64,000 nt of DNA from Talpa occidentalis (taxonomy: Eukaryota > Chordata > Mammalia > Eulipotyphla > Talpidae): contig NW_023601212.1 in the NCBI RefSeq assembly GCF_014898055.3, forward strand, positions 54,982,329 through 55,046,328, in the 5' to 3' direction. The translations under genes were made by a program, and so were the position numbers. Positions 35,260 to 46,739 of the stretch are shown here, piece after piece. Below the pieces are notes generated by a model. It was not told the origin of the DNA and made no database searches. It saw only the letters and a list, made by a program, of their open reading frames with translations. How positions within the stretch are numbered: position 1 is the first letter of the stretch; each line of letters opens with the position of its first letter.

Positions 35260-35765
35260 TAGGATTTGTGATATATATACAGTGAAAATGCTTGTACTGC
35301 CCCCCCCAACAAAAAAAATATCATATAATTTAAAATGCTTTGAAATGAGTATACCCCCTCCTTAATCCCATCTCTCATCTGCTTATCTTTTTAGCTTTAT
35401 TATGTATTTATTCTTAAACACTATCTCAAAGCTTTATGTAAATATAAACTAAATGTGTGGATGAATAGGAATATACATGCTTCTACCTGCTTTTTAGTTT
35501 TTGCTCAGTATTATAACTCTTGAGTTTTACTTATGTCTACATGTACAATATTCCATTCTGTGGCATCCCTCAATTTATTTACCCATTGTACGGCTCGTGG
35601 ATATCTGCCTGTTATTTTCCTGTTACACAGTGCTATCATGAAATTATTTATATTTTTAAATGCACATATACAGATTTCTCTAGGGTGTATACCTAAAAGT
35701 AGAATTACTGAGTTATAGAAAATGCATTTGTTCAGCTTTATTAATGCCAAGATATATATAGAGAG
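35260..35765 (-). mobile_element. Antisense L1 3' UTR fragment
   Basis: CTACATGTACAATATTCCATTCTG, TTTATTTACCCATT and GGGTGTATACCTAAAAGTAGAATTACTG are typical of L1 3' regions read antisense. Confidence 0.65.
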
Positions 35766-38436
35766 ATAGAGATAAATAGCTAAAATATGTAATATATCAA
35801 AATGGTACATGCTTTTTGAGGGGGAGAAAGCAAGGGGAAGGACAGTTATCTCATTGCTCCCAGGACCATACAGGAATTAGAGACTAAGGGTTGAAGTATA
35901 ACCTGGAGGTCCTGGGCTTCATATGGTGAAGGATATGAGCAAGGGTCGGGGGAGGGAGAGTGTGGAAATTTTGCCAAAAGCATTTTTTGGAGGCCTTCAT
36001 TCCTACTCATCCAGGAGTGGTAAGGCTAAAGGAATGAACGAGGAGGCTGGTAAAAGGTGGTTTTATTCTGAGCGTGGAGTGCTTTGGGGTCTCCTTTTGA
36101 CTCTTGTCCGTAGTGATTTGGAGGACCAGGGGGACCGGGGGGACTTACCTGGAACATGTGGAACAGCAGAGTTCTGATGTAAGAACACTTAAAGCTCTGG
36201 TGCTTATTTGACTCTTGAAGTTGAAGGAAAGGAAGTTGGGGAGGGGTGGACTTTTTTTTTTTCCTTGAGCATTTGGAGCTTTAGGGCTTCCTCTTGATCC
36301 TGTCAGTGGAGCTGTGGAGTCCTGGGAGAGGGGTAGTTTTGCCTAGAATAGGTAGAGCCATTTTTGCCAGTCTAGTGAATGTGAAATAGTATCTTGTTGC
36401 AGTTTTAATTACATTTCCCCTATTTCACTCTAAAAATCCAAATTTCTTTTTCAGTGTCAGGCTTACTCATATAAATTTATTAGTAGCTTCTGTGTTGATC
36501 ATATGGATTTTGTCATCTATTCCATGATGATACTTCTATGATTACCAGTTCAACAAACTGAAACTTTTACCCTGGTAACTCTTGTTAATAGACAGTTAGG
36601 CTATGTATGTCAGAGTCATTGAATTGGGACTGTACCTTCTGTTCATTCTGCCCCCAGAGCTGAATTACTAGCCCTCACCCACACATTATTACCTAACCTC
36701 AGTAAACACATCAGTATATCTACACTGACTATCTCATTTCATTTGGGGCTTCTGCTAAATATGGGCCCCATGTTGCTATACTTTCAGAAGCTCTTTAGTT
36801 GCTTTTATAAACTTAGCATTTGCAAATAGATTCTTACATTTATTTTTGCTAGTCTGTGGCTGACTACCCCCACTGGTAGGAATGTAAATCCCTCCCCTTT
36901 AGCGGCCATATCTTGTACACTTATGCCTTCCTCCAGTGTCCTTTAGTGCTTTCATAAGATCATGTGTCAGAATTCACAAAAAGAACACTGGGAAGAGGCA
37001 GAGCTCCAGTATCTGTAACATTCCCTCCTGACCGTCTAGTTCCAGATACCCTAATGCCCTACTTTGTTTACTTGTTAGATTCTGAGTTCCTGAGGGAGGG
37101 CAAAGATTGATAGCTCATTCCACTGATTTACTGTATATTTTCCAAGAATAGCTCAGGGCTGGTGCTTAGGACTATGCTTTACTTTCCTTCTTAGACCTTA
37201 CAGTGTGCAAAAATGTTTATAAGGTAGATGTTGGCGTTGAGACTTGCCCCTCTTCATTTCTTCATCAGTCTTCGAAAGAATATCATCCAGCTTCCTATGG
37301 TTAGCTATTAAGAATATTAACTAATAATTTTGTTAGCTTTATCCTGGATGGATTGAAGTTTGTTACAGAAAGGCTATTGTGGTTGTTAATGTTATACCAC
37401 GCATGATGGGAATAACATATGGGGGCACCCATTTCGTAATTATATGAGAAAACTCAAAGGTTAAACATAATGACTCAGTCCATATATTCCCAAAGTGCAA
37501 AGGAGTAGAAGAAAAGAAATATAATCCTAAAGAAATCGCAACAGAAAAACTAAGTGTAAAAATTAGTCACAAAAAAACTTCATCTTAAATGAATTAGTGG
37601 CCAAGTAGGCATAAGAATAATTCCTAACAGATAAATTGGTTTAAATCCATATGAAATTTTCATGGGGAAGCCTTGACTGACCTCAGTGATTTCCAAATGC
37701 ATGTTTCTAATAATACTGTGAGCAACTGCAAAGCCCATATGAGTGGTCTGAAGTTTTATCATTTACAGGTATGTGAAGCATTCCCAGACCCTCCAGCCAG
37801 CTCAGCATCAGCTGCTTCTCTGTGACGGGTCCTGATTAAGGTCCTCCCAAGAAAGACTTCATTGGATCCACGTTCAAGAGGACTCTTCCAGGTTTTCCTG
37901 ACCCTCCAGACCCCCACACCTCTATAAAGTGCCAAGGCCTGAGAACTTGGGTACGTGTATTACAACGGCAAGAGTGCCAGCGCCAACAAAAAGACACATT
38001 GGACCTCTCAGCTCCTCTGTTTCACCAAGCAGATATAATAACTTACCAGCAAAGCAGAGTAAGCCAAGTGCCTCTGCATGACACCACCAGCTGATTACAT
38101 ACAAGAAAAAATAACTAATTTAGAATAGAGCCCTATCTTTCCTTGAGAAGCTGGGCTTTGAAGGAGCTATTCTGAGATCTGTGCTACTAGTAAGTGACTG
38201 ATAACATTATAGACTGGATTGGTCCCTGAGTTCAGAGACTGAGTGACATATAAACAACGAAATCTTGAAGATTTGCACGGAGGTGCAAACCAAAGCTAAC
38301 CTTCTCCAAATAATGTTGGTTGGATTGAGAAATTGCTAAACCAAACCTGTAATAGGACTGATCATTTGGGTGTCTCTCTTTGTCATTGTTGTCTCTTTCT
38401 GTTACATTACTCTCTGTGTTGTCTGTCTAAGCCCAG

Positions 38437-38832
38437 ATGTTTGCAGATAATTCACATTGCCCTGACTGTGGACAACAGTGGTTCCCTAGTTTAGAACTAG
38501 GCCATTGGTTGTACCAAACTGAACTTGTTGAAAATGAATGTTACCAAGTATTCTTAGACCGTATTAATAGGGCTGATTATTGCCCTGAATGTTATCCTGA
38601 CAATCCTGCTAACAGAAGCCTTGTTCTTCCATGGTCTTTCCCACTTGAATGGGCACCCCAAAATCTCACCCGGTGGACTTTTGAAAAAGCCTGCCACCCA
38701 TTTCTTCTGGGTCCTCCACTTGTTAGAAAAAGGATACATGACTCTAGAGTAGCTGGTTTTAACCCTGCATTGCAGTTAATCTTGACCAGAACAGACAAAA
38801 CCTTAAACAAAAAGCTTGGCCAAAACAAGTAA
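38437..38832 (+). CDS. TOR1AIP2: IFRG15, interferon-alpha-responsive 15-kDa protein (TOR1AIP2 alternative product)
   Basis: A complete frame of 131 codons plus stop that I recognise as IFRG15, an alternative product of the TOR1AIP2 locus that shares no coding sequence with LULL1. The protein begins MFADNSHCPDCGQQW. It has two paired-cysteine motifs, CPDC at residues 8-11 and CPEC at about 49-52, spaced as in a zinc ribbon. A Trp/Pro-rich middle and a basic tail (KTLNKKLGQNK) follow. There is no signal peptide or membrane segment. The human protein is also 131 residues. The start context is weak (C at -3), but a pyrimidine-rich tract and CCCAG stand directly before the ATG, so the exon may start at the ATG itself. 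Its molecular function is not established to my knowledge; zinc binding is inferred. Confidence 0.92.
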   Translation: MFADNSHCPDCGQQWFPSLELGHWLYQTELVENECYQVFLDRINRADYCPECYPDNPANRSLVLPWSFPLEWAPQNLTRWTFEKACHPFLLGPPLVRKRIHDSRVAGFNPALQLILTRTDKTLNKKLGQNK

Positions 38833-40263
38833 CTCTTAAAACAGACAAAATCATGGCGACTCTAGAGTGTTTTGTACTAGTAGCTCAAGGAAGATGGAAA
38901 AATGATTGTTTTCTAAACCTGATTCAGACTGTCGCTACTTTGGGAAACTGCCTAAATTGTTGAATTGGTTTCTGGGCCTACGCATATTTTGTTCAACAGT
39001 ATTCTAGCCAAACTGTTCATCTGAACCATATTAATCTATGTTCCCTATGTTTTTGAATTAGTTTATCCTTCCTAAAAAGCTCACAGCCTAATTATGACAC
39101 GATAAGATAATCACGGAGAAGAAGGCCCATATTAGGTGCTCTGTAATGCTATTTCTAGCTGGATTCTAGATTTGTCTAGTAAAACAACTAGACATTTTAT
39201 TAAGAAATTGCATCATTACAAATTCTTATGCATTGGACAGTGATAATGGTATATGTAGTTTATCTGTATGTAACCACTTACTTATCACTGACTCTGACCC
39301 ATCTTTAGTGTGGCAGTGACATCATTGGTATCTGAAACTGTCAGAGAAATCACATTTTATTAGGCATTATCTACATAGGTTACACAGAAATATGCAGAGA
39401 AGCTGCTGCCTACACTTAGTTGGCTTTCCATAAGCAAAGACAACCCAGTCTTTGTGGTGGCTAAACTTAGAATATCCTTCCCTGAAAATTGGAAAGTACT
39501 GTACAGTGAGATCAATGACAAAAAGCCGTTAGCAAGCTTGACTGTATATATTAGAAACAAATAAGGGCGGCATTCTCTCCTAAAACTGGACAGAAGGTCG
39601 TGCTAGACATCTCCCACATTTTGGCCGTCATATGCTTGTAAGAATCATGGAACCAGAGTTTGGGTTACAAAACTTAAGGAAAAACTGTTGAAAACATCCC
39701 AGAGGCCACTAAACAATTTTAAAATTCCACTTAAGATGCTAGATAACCTAGTGCTTACATAGCAACTCAACAATGTTTTCGAGATCCCAGGTTTTTTCTA
39801 TTCCCTGCTAGGATCCTTATCATGTTGACTGTTTCCGCAACAAGTAGCGTGACTTGTTGTCATTTCAGACATTTGAATCCCAATCAAAGGCTAGAAGTAT
39901 GAAGCAAAAGTTATCTCCCTTTTAGTCTCTTTTTTTTTGGGGGGGGGGAGAAAATTGTTCTCAAAAGTCCCTCACTATTTTCTTCTTACATGGGTTTACA
40001 GAGGAGTCCGGGAAGCCTAGCCAAGGGGCAGAGGGTTGGCATTGTCTGGAGGGTTGGCACAATGCTTCCCCTGGTAAATCGGGGCTCTTTTAGGAAGGAA
40101 GAAGTGAGGAATGAATGGCTGTTGGTATTCAACAAGTCATGGCTGCCTAATATTGTAAAACCTAAAGTTACTTGTTAGTCTATGTAAAGAATGTACCCCA
40201 GAAATCTACCCTGTATCTGCCTTATGTCTGTCATGATGGAAATTCTCTTCTGTTAAATTGCTG

Positions 40264-40269
40264 AATAAA
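40264..40269 (+). terminator. Poly(A) signal for IFRG15 transcripts
   Basis: Canonical AATAAA about 1.4 kb after the IFRG15 stop, followed by a TG-rich stretch (TGTGTGG) suitable as a downstream element. Usage is inferred. Confidence 0.55.
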
Positions 40270-40644
40270 CTGTGTGGACTGCTAAATTGAGTGAAGACTA
40301 GTTAGTTTATGCTTACTCCTTGGTTAAGAACTCCTTCAAGTTCATATAAATGAAAATTTACTTGGAGGTATTGCTTTTGGGGATGGTGTTAATGAGCAGT
40401 ATTATTGTCCCCCGAATAATCAGAAACATGTGGGTCCTTATCACACTTTAGACCCATTTATAATCATAATTATGGTGGATGTAATTGTTGTATGATTTAC
40501 TATATCACCCAACACTTAGCACAACACTCTTAAAGCAATTTGAGAAAAAATTGAAGGGTATGTCAGATTCACCCAGGTCACATGTGCTAGCGTCATAGTT
40601 CAAACTGAGACTCTGCTTTGTGCATGATGTTGACTCTAAGCTTT

Positions 40645-40925
40645 TTTAGTGTCATGGTTTAAAGGTTCAGTCCTTCAACCAGACAACCTGAGTTCAGATC
40701 CTGACTCTGCTCTTAACATTTGTGTGTTCTTAGGTAAGGTTCTTACTGTCTCTGTATCTCAGTTTCCTTATCTGTAAAGTAATGTGACTATACATACATC
40801 ACACATTGTTATGGAATATCCATCCATCACGAGGTGGTTGTGAAAATTAAAAGAGCTAATACAAAGTGCTTTGAATGCTGCCTGGAACAAAGAAGACATT
40901 CTATAAATGTCAGATATTGTATATG
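40645..40925 (+). mobile_element. MIR element
   Basis: Nearly complete MIR: GACAACCTGAGTTCAGATCC, CAGTTTCCTTATCTGTAAAGTAATG and the trailing GGAACAAAGAAGACATTCTATAAATG. Confidence 0.7.
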
Positions 40926-41379
40926 TTTTATATGTTATTTGTCTCCATAGGATTATAAATTGTTTGAGGGCTAAAATACCTGTGTCTTTTAATCCCTAGA
41001 GCCTAAAATTGCATCGTCTCTAAAGTAAGTGTTAAAAAATTTACAAAAGATACATATTTACTGAACACATTTGTCATCATGGCATTTACACTTAATCTTG
41101 GGTCCTGAGTTGATTCTCTTTTGACCTTCATAATTACTAAACTTCTAATTTCCCTCACCTTTACTTTTTTTAAAGTTTGTATATTAATGTTACCAATTAC
41201 CAGAGCTTCCTGATATCTCTTTCCTAGGTCTCCCCCAGGTCACCATCTCCTAGTATCCCTCCTCATCCCTGGTGCTCACAGCAGGAGGTTTTCAGGACAG
41301 GGAGGTTGTATGAGGTCCTCCTGCTCTCTGAGCTATAATTTTGTTCCCACAGGCAGCTTTTTCTTGTTCCCTCTCCTTT

Positions 41380-41655
41380 TTTTTTTTTTTTTTTTTTAAG
41401 ATTTATTTATTTATGCATACAAGAACTGGGGTACAGGCCAGAGGTGTTGAGGGGGTGAGAGGATTCACCAGAGACAGAGTGGGGAACAGAACAGGCAGAT
41501 CGACTGAAATACACTGCTGAGGGGAGCAGCGGGAAAGACAGGAGAGGTCTGCTGCACCATGTGGGTATCTCCCTGGCTGGGGATCGAACTCGTGCTGCAG
41601 TGGATGCGGATCCTTCATTAGTTGTGTCTTAATCCCTTGCGCCACCAGGGAGGCC
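41380..41655 (-). repeat. tRNA-derived SINE
   Basis: Reverse copy flanked by TGTTCCCTCTCCTTT and TGTTCTGTCTCCTTT. Confidence 0.9.
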
Positions 41656-42109
41656 CTGTTCTGTCTCCTTTCAACTAGTTGTAACAAAATGTAGGGGAGG
41701 CTGTGCTTGTAGTGTGCCTCTAAAACAAGTTCATTGTGGGGTTTAAAGAGTTGCCATTATAGATAGGCCTTTTCTTTTGAGGCTTGCTTTTCTCTGCGGA
41801 AGCTAATTTACTTTATTATTCATATTTAAAAATTATTAACTACATTAAATAAGTAAAAAAGTGCAGAAAACAACATGCCCAGCTCTAAAATTCATTAACA
41901 TTTTGCCACATTTACCTTAGTTCTTGTTTTTTTTGAAGAACATAGTGTTGAAATTCACTCTTGTTCCTATCCTATTCCTGTCTTCCCCCCACAGAAGCGA
42001 GCACTGAATGGAATTTGATATGAATCCTTTCTGCTCATGTGTTTAATTTTTAAATTTTATCTGTATTTAAAAATGTATTGTGCAGTAAAAAAGAAACACT
42101 TTCAAAACT

Positions 42110-43030
42110 TTATTTCTCAGTAACAAATTTATATGTATTCATGGGAGCATCAATTTCAGAGTTATCTTCATAGCATTCATTTTGCATGTGGGCTTGTGCT
42201 AAAGTTGGTTGTGTGACTGCTGTGCAAAGGTCATTTGATGTACCAGACAATGAAATCGATGGGGTTGTCAAAGCACTCACCCTTGGTGTGGTGAGATGAA
42301 GCAGAAAGGGTACATCTTAAAGAGTCAGACACCAGGGAGCCACGTTGACAGAGGAAGCTGCAAGGCAAATTTGTGTCTCTCTTTAGAGAAGTATCAACAA
42401 GTCAAAATGAAGGAAGGCATCCCACAGCCTACCGTTTGGTACAGTCTGCATTCATGGGCAATTAAAACTCAACAGCTTTAACCTGACCTCACAGAGACAA
42501 AACAAAATACTGCAGATTTCAGAGTCACAGGGAAGTGGACATAACTGCTGGCAGTGAGGCTAAATTTCATTAAGTTAATGCCTTTTGTGTCATATGGACA
42601 CTCAGGTCTTCATCAGTTTCTTTTTGCCAAAGAGAGCATCATAGGTTATGTGTTTTTGCGACATGCTTAAGGAGTGTTTTTTCCTACATAAAAATGCAGA
42701 ACAACCTCATTTTCCATTTGGATGAGGCCCTGCCTCACTTCCGTTACGCAGTTCAGGGGTTCCTAATGTACACGAATGCTGGATTGGACACTGTTCAAAA
42801 GATTGTCCTGCCTTTGGAATAGTGACCTTCAGCTCTCCCAGCTACCAAACCACCTGACTCCTTGTGAGGATATGTCGGGAACCTCTCCTTTTGTGCCACT
42901 TCTTCCTTGCAGCCTTGAGCGAAATCCACTTCAACTAACAGTGATATGTTACAGAGGATCTGAATGAAGTGGGCTACAGAAGTAACATGTGCCTTCTGAC
43001 AAGAAAGATGCATATTGAGCATTTGTTAAG
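42110..43030 (+). pseudogene. Decayed DDE transposase of the Tc1/mariner (IS630-like) superfamily
   Basis: Pieces of a transposase appear in all three plus frames in the correct order. A helix-turn-helix part is in one frame: a VQRSF block near 42225, MKQKGYILKSQTPG at 42296, and IPQPTVWYSLHSW at 42419. The catalytic-core part with FHLDEALPHF, where the Asp at 42721 fits the second catalytic Asp, is in a second frame. Next come TPP-like and GYVGNL remnants (near 42870) and DMLQRI (near 42942). The C-terminal HIEHL is at 43011-43025 in a third frame. The family is known for ...GYVK...MLQR...HIEHL endings. Stops and frameshifts make it inactive. Terminal inverted repeats were not found. The assignment rests on motif order read by eye. 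Confidence 0.6.
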
Positions 43031-43109
43031 CTTATGAAAATACCCATGATGGTTCTTTTGCAAACTTTGTTTTTGGCTGCAACTTAGTTACCAAGTAATA
43101 TATTTCTGA

Positions 43110-44935
43110 AGGCATTCAGCTCTATTTGAAATAAAGGATATTTATTAAGGATATTCTACATACAGTGAAATAGGTACATTTTAAGTTTGATGATTAATGT
43201 AATCACCACCTCGGTAAAGATATGAAACACATCGCTTTACCTATAAAGGTTTCCCCAGGCCCTTTTCCAGTCAGTACTCTTTCACCCTGTAACCACTGAT
43301 CTGTATCACCAGAGATCAGAAGCAAGAACCATTTATGTTCTCATGTGTGACTTCTTTCACTCATTTTTTAGATTCCATCATTTTCATCAGTAGGGGGTTC
43401 ATTTTTTCCCATTTATTCTCTCAGAATATAGTGTTTTGTTTCTTAAATCTTATAGAAATTCTTTAATACTGTTATTTTACAACTTGTTGAGATCTGTAAT
43501 TCATTAATTGCTATATTACATTGTAAGAACATGCCACAATTTTTTTAGTCTACTCCTTTATTTATGAACATTTAGATTTTTCCTCATTCTTCCTCATTTT
43601 AAACAATGCCACTGCCATGTTGCTGTGCACTTGAGCAAATTTCTGGTGTATATCTAAAAGCAGAATTGCCAAATTGTAGAATATGTATGTTTTGTCTTGC
43701 CATATTGCTCTCCAAAGTTGTAGTTAACAGTTTGCCTTATTGCCAGAAGGATCTAAGAGCTCTCTGTATCTCCAAATCCTCACCAACACTTTGTATTGCC
43801 TGACTTACATTTTTGCCAAGCTGATGGTTGTGAAGTGGTATCTCTTAGTAATTTATTTTGCTTATCCTTGACTCCTCTTCTTACAGATTGATTAGACTTG
43901 AAGGTTTCCTCCCTGTTTAATTGCTTGTTCATCTCTAGTGCCCATATTTTACAGCATTATTTGTCTCTTACTGATTTCGGGGGAATCTGTATTCTGGATA
44001 TTAACTCCTTGCTGAATATATATGTTGCTAGTATTTTTCTAGGTCAGTGATTTTATTTTTTAACTTTGGTTTTGATGACTTTTATGGAAACTTGTCATTT
44101 GTCAAACTTCCTCATGGCTTGTTTATTTTACATCTTTTTAAAGAAACTCAAAATTATGAAAAATATTTGGTGTTGTTTCTGAAAGTTTCAGATTTGCTCT
44201 TTGCACTTTGCTCTTTAATCTGGAATTGACTTTTGGATCAGGAAGGAAGTAGAAATCCCGCTATTTGAATAGTCTGTTGTCCCCAGATTATTCATTAGTC
44301 CTTTCTTTCCCCTTTATTACTTACACACTTTCCTTTACATAGATGCTTATATTTTGTAACTCTATGCTGAATATTGTTTGTCTGTTCTTGCACCAATGCC
44401 CTGTTTATTACTGTAAGTTCATGATAAGTCTTGATATGTCTGGTAAAGATACCCCTTCCATCATCATAATTATGTACGTAATAGATAATCTCAGAATTAT
44501 CTTGACCTTTAAAATTTTTGTTGCTCTTTGTGGATTTTAGGATCAGCTGTCGATGCCATAAAAAACAAACAACAATCAAAAAATTACCTTGGGATTTTGT
44601 TTTAAATTGCAGTGAATTTATAGATCAATTTAGAAAGATTTAACATCATTGGTTTTCAGTCTTACTGGATATACACATGATTTATTTCTCTACTATGTCT
44701 TTTTAGTGTCTTTCAATAAAGTTTTATACTTTTCTCTCTAAAGTCTTTTTTTTAACCAACTGTATTGAGATATAATTTGCATACTATGAAATTCACCCTA
44801 CTCTAAAGTTCTTCTGTCTCAGTTTTATTACTAGATACCTTTTAGTTTTCATTATGAGGTACCTTATAATTACTGTGAATAGCATTGTTTGCTTTCTAAA
44901 ATTTTGTTACTGGTGCCTAGGAAACTTCCCATTGT
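43110..44935 (-). mobile_element. Antisense L1 3' part
   Basis: Contains the L1 3' UTR phrases AATCACCACCTCGGTAAAG and CCTGTAACCACTGATCTGTA. Toward the right it has antisense ORF2-end-like text such as TTAACATCATTGGTTTTCAG and TGTCTTTCAATAAAGTTTTATA. A second 3' UTR-like piece lies at about 44755-44810. Confidence 0.7.
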
Positions 44936-46156
44936 TTTCTTGGTTTGGTCTGGCTGAAAAAAAAAATTTTTTTTAAAGAAATCTGAAAAAAAGGGGGGAC
45001 TTTTTTGTCCCTGCATGAGCTAGGATAGGAGAGAAACCCTAATTGTAACATGATGGCAATGAAAAGGAGAACTGGAAATCTCATTCCAGGGGTTTGAAGA
45101 AAAAGGGCATGCAAGGACACCCCCGGTCTAAAGCGTGTTCCTAAGTGTTCACACAAGCAGAGGAGAGGTCTGTCTCTAATTCCTCCCTTCCCTTCCAGTT
45201 TATAATGGGCACACTCCTTATGTACTCATTCATACATGTACTCATTTAATCACATCATTTTTAATTAAAATACCAAGTTCTCACTCTACACAGGCACTGC
45301 TAGGCATTTGGGGTTAAAATTTGATTGCAAAAGAGTGCTGTGAGAATGACACAAAGGTCATCTTTTTAGTGTCCCAACTAGATGGTCAAAAAATGTATCG
45401 CTTGACAAAACCTTTTCACATACATTTTTATATTTAACCATAGCAGTCCTTATTCATTTTACAGATTATTATCTGTTTAAGATTAAGTAAGTAAGTAATT
45501 TAGTGCTTTTAACAAAGATTTAACTATAAAAATGAGGATTATGTTTTCATTGCTTATAAATTACTTCTGATTTTTATTCCATAAAAAGACCTTTGTATAA
45601 AGAGATCTCTGTCTCCATCTTTTACCCAAAAATACTGAGATAATGACAAAAAACCAAATGTGTATTTCCTACACCTGATCCAAGGTAGCTGCTTCTCCCT
45701 GTGCATTGTTACCTGTTAATGATAAGAGAAAGCTTCTAATAGTCAAATTCTGGGAACTATCTGTGGGACAGAAACTGAAGACAAAGGAAACCTGCAGTTT
45801 TGACCTCAGCAGTGAGTTAGATTTCTACTCTTAGTTACTTTTTATTTCAATGTTGAAGATAATTCTCTTAGATTCTGGTCATTCGGTCTTGACTTTATAT
45901 GCTTTCAGCCACAGGGGATGTATTAGGAGATTATGACATCTATGCAGGTTAATAATCTGGAGGGTTTTTTTCTATTTGTAAAAGTTTAGAATTTGGAATA
46001 TAATGCTTATAAATGCCAGAAAACATTTTTTCTTCACTAGAAAGTTTTAGAGCAGACATGTTACTAAAACTAAGCAGATGTAGCTATTAAAACTGAAATT
46101 GGCATTTCTCTCTTGTATGCATTAAAAGTCATTTAATTTTTTTCATTTTATTTTAG

Positions 46157-46339
46157 TCACTGTACTTATGCCTTATTTCCGGGGTCCACGGGAAGCATGA
46201 GTCTGTTGGGACTTGGGACAAGAAGAAAACAAGATACCTTCATAAGGAAAACCAGACACTAACAAAAAGTATCCCAAAGTCGGAAGAGACAGAACCCAAC
46301 CAAACATGACCGACAAAGAACGTAGGGATCCTCCAGAGG
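46157..46339 (+). other. TOR1AIP2: TOR1AIP2 (LULL1) first coding exon including 5' UTR
   Basis: A TTTTATTTTAG acceptor precedes position 46157 and a GAGG|GTAAGA donor follows 46339. The first 149 bases are 5' UTR; coding starts at 46306. Confidence 0.85.
46306..46339 (+). CDS. TOR1AIP2: TOR1AIP2 (LULL1) CDS part 1: start codon and 11 codons
   Basis: Start of LULL1 (luminal domain-like LAP1), an ER-membrane protein that activates torsinA and torsinB ATPases. The exon encodes MTDKERRDPPE plus one base (phase 1). Joined to the next exon it reads MTDKERRDPPEDCQNDLENE. This matches residue by residue in register the human start MADSGLREPQEDSQKDLEND. The start codon has A at -3. The four coding parts total 1398 bases, giving 465 residues against 470 in human. 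Confidence 0.93.
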
Positions 46340-46739
46340 GTAAGACTAGTTTGTACAGCACTGTGGTTTGTGCTGTAGGAAACTAGAGCTGTGCTAAGAG
46401 AGATGGTCTCTGATGACTGAAATTTAATGTTTTGAAGTAAAACAAGCTAATTAATTGGTTGATTATGATTATTCTTTCGTATTTACTGAAGTTTGCCATA
46501 ATAACAGGCCCTAATTTATGCGGAAGATTAATATTTTGGAGACTTCAATAGTAGGAACTTACAGTGTTGGAAATGGTGCATAATCCTTAGTTATATTTAA
46601 AAAATTAAACTGATTATATTTAGAGGGGAGCTTTCAATTACAGCAAAAAAGGAATTTAGATTCTTCATCCTGTTTATATGTTTCTGCATAGCAAATATAA
46701 AATAGGGAAAATATGAAATAGATTTTTCAGAAGAGAAGA

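Larger units (their letters stand above)
37769..40290 (+). other. TOR1AIP2: IFRG15 terminal exon, probable extent
   Basis: An acceptor-like TTTACAG ends at 37768, and a second acceptor with a longer pyrimidine tract ends at 38436, directly before the start codon. Either could begin the exon. After the stop at 38832 the 3' UTR runs as AT-rich sequence without recognised repeats to an AATAAA at 40264-40269. The end shown is about 20 bases past that signal. Confidence 0.5.

Noticed and set aside
38833..39100. Possible retroviral env-like remnant after IFRG15
   Set aside because: No conserved motif or sustained frame could be found; treated as 3' UTR.
42113..42300. Minus-strand frame ending in a YEDNSEIDAP-type tail, first taken as a gene remnant
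   Set aside because: The plus strand of the same interval gives an ordered series of transposase motifs, so the minus-strand frame is a shadow.
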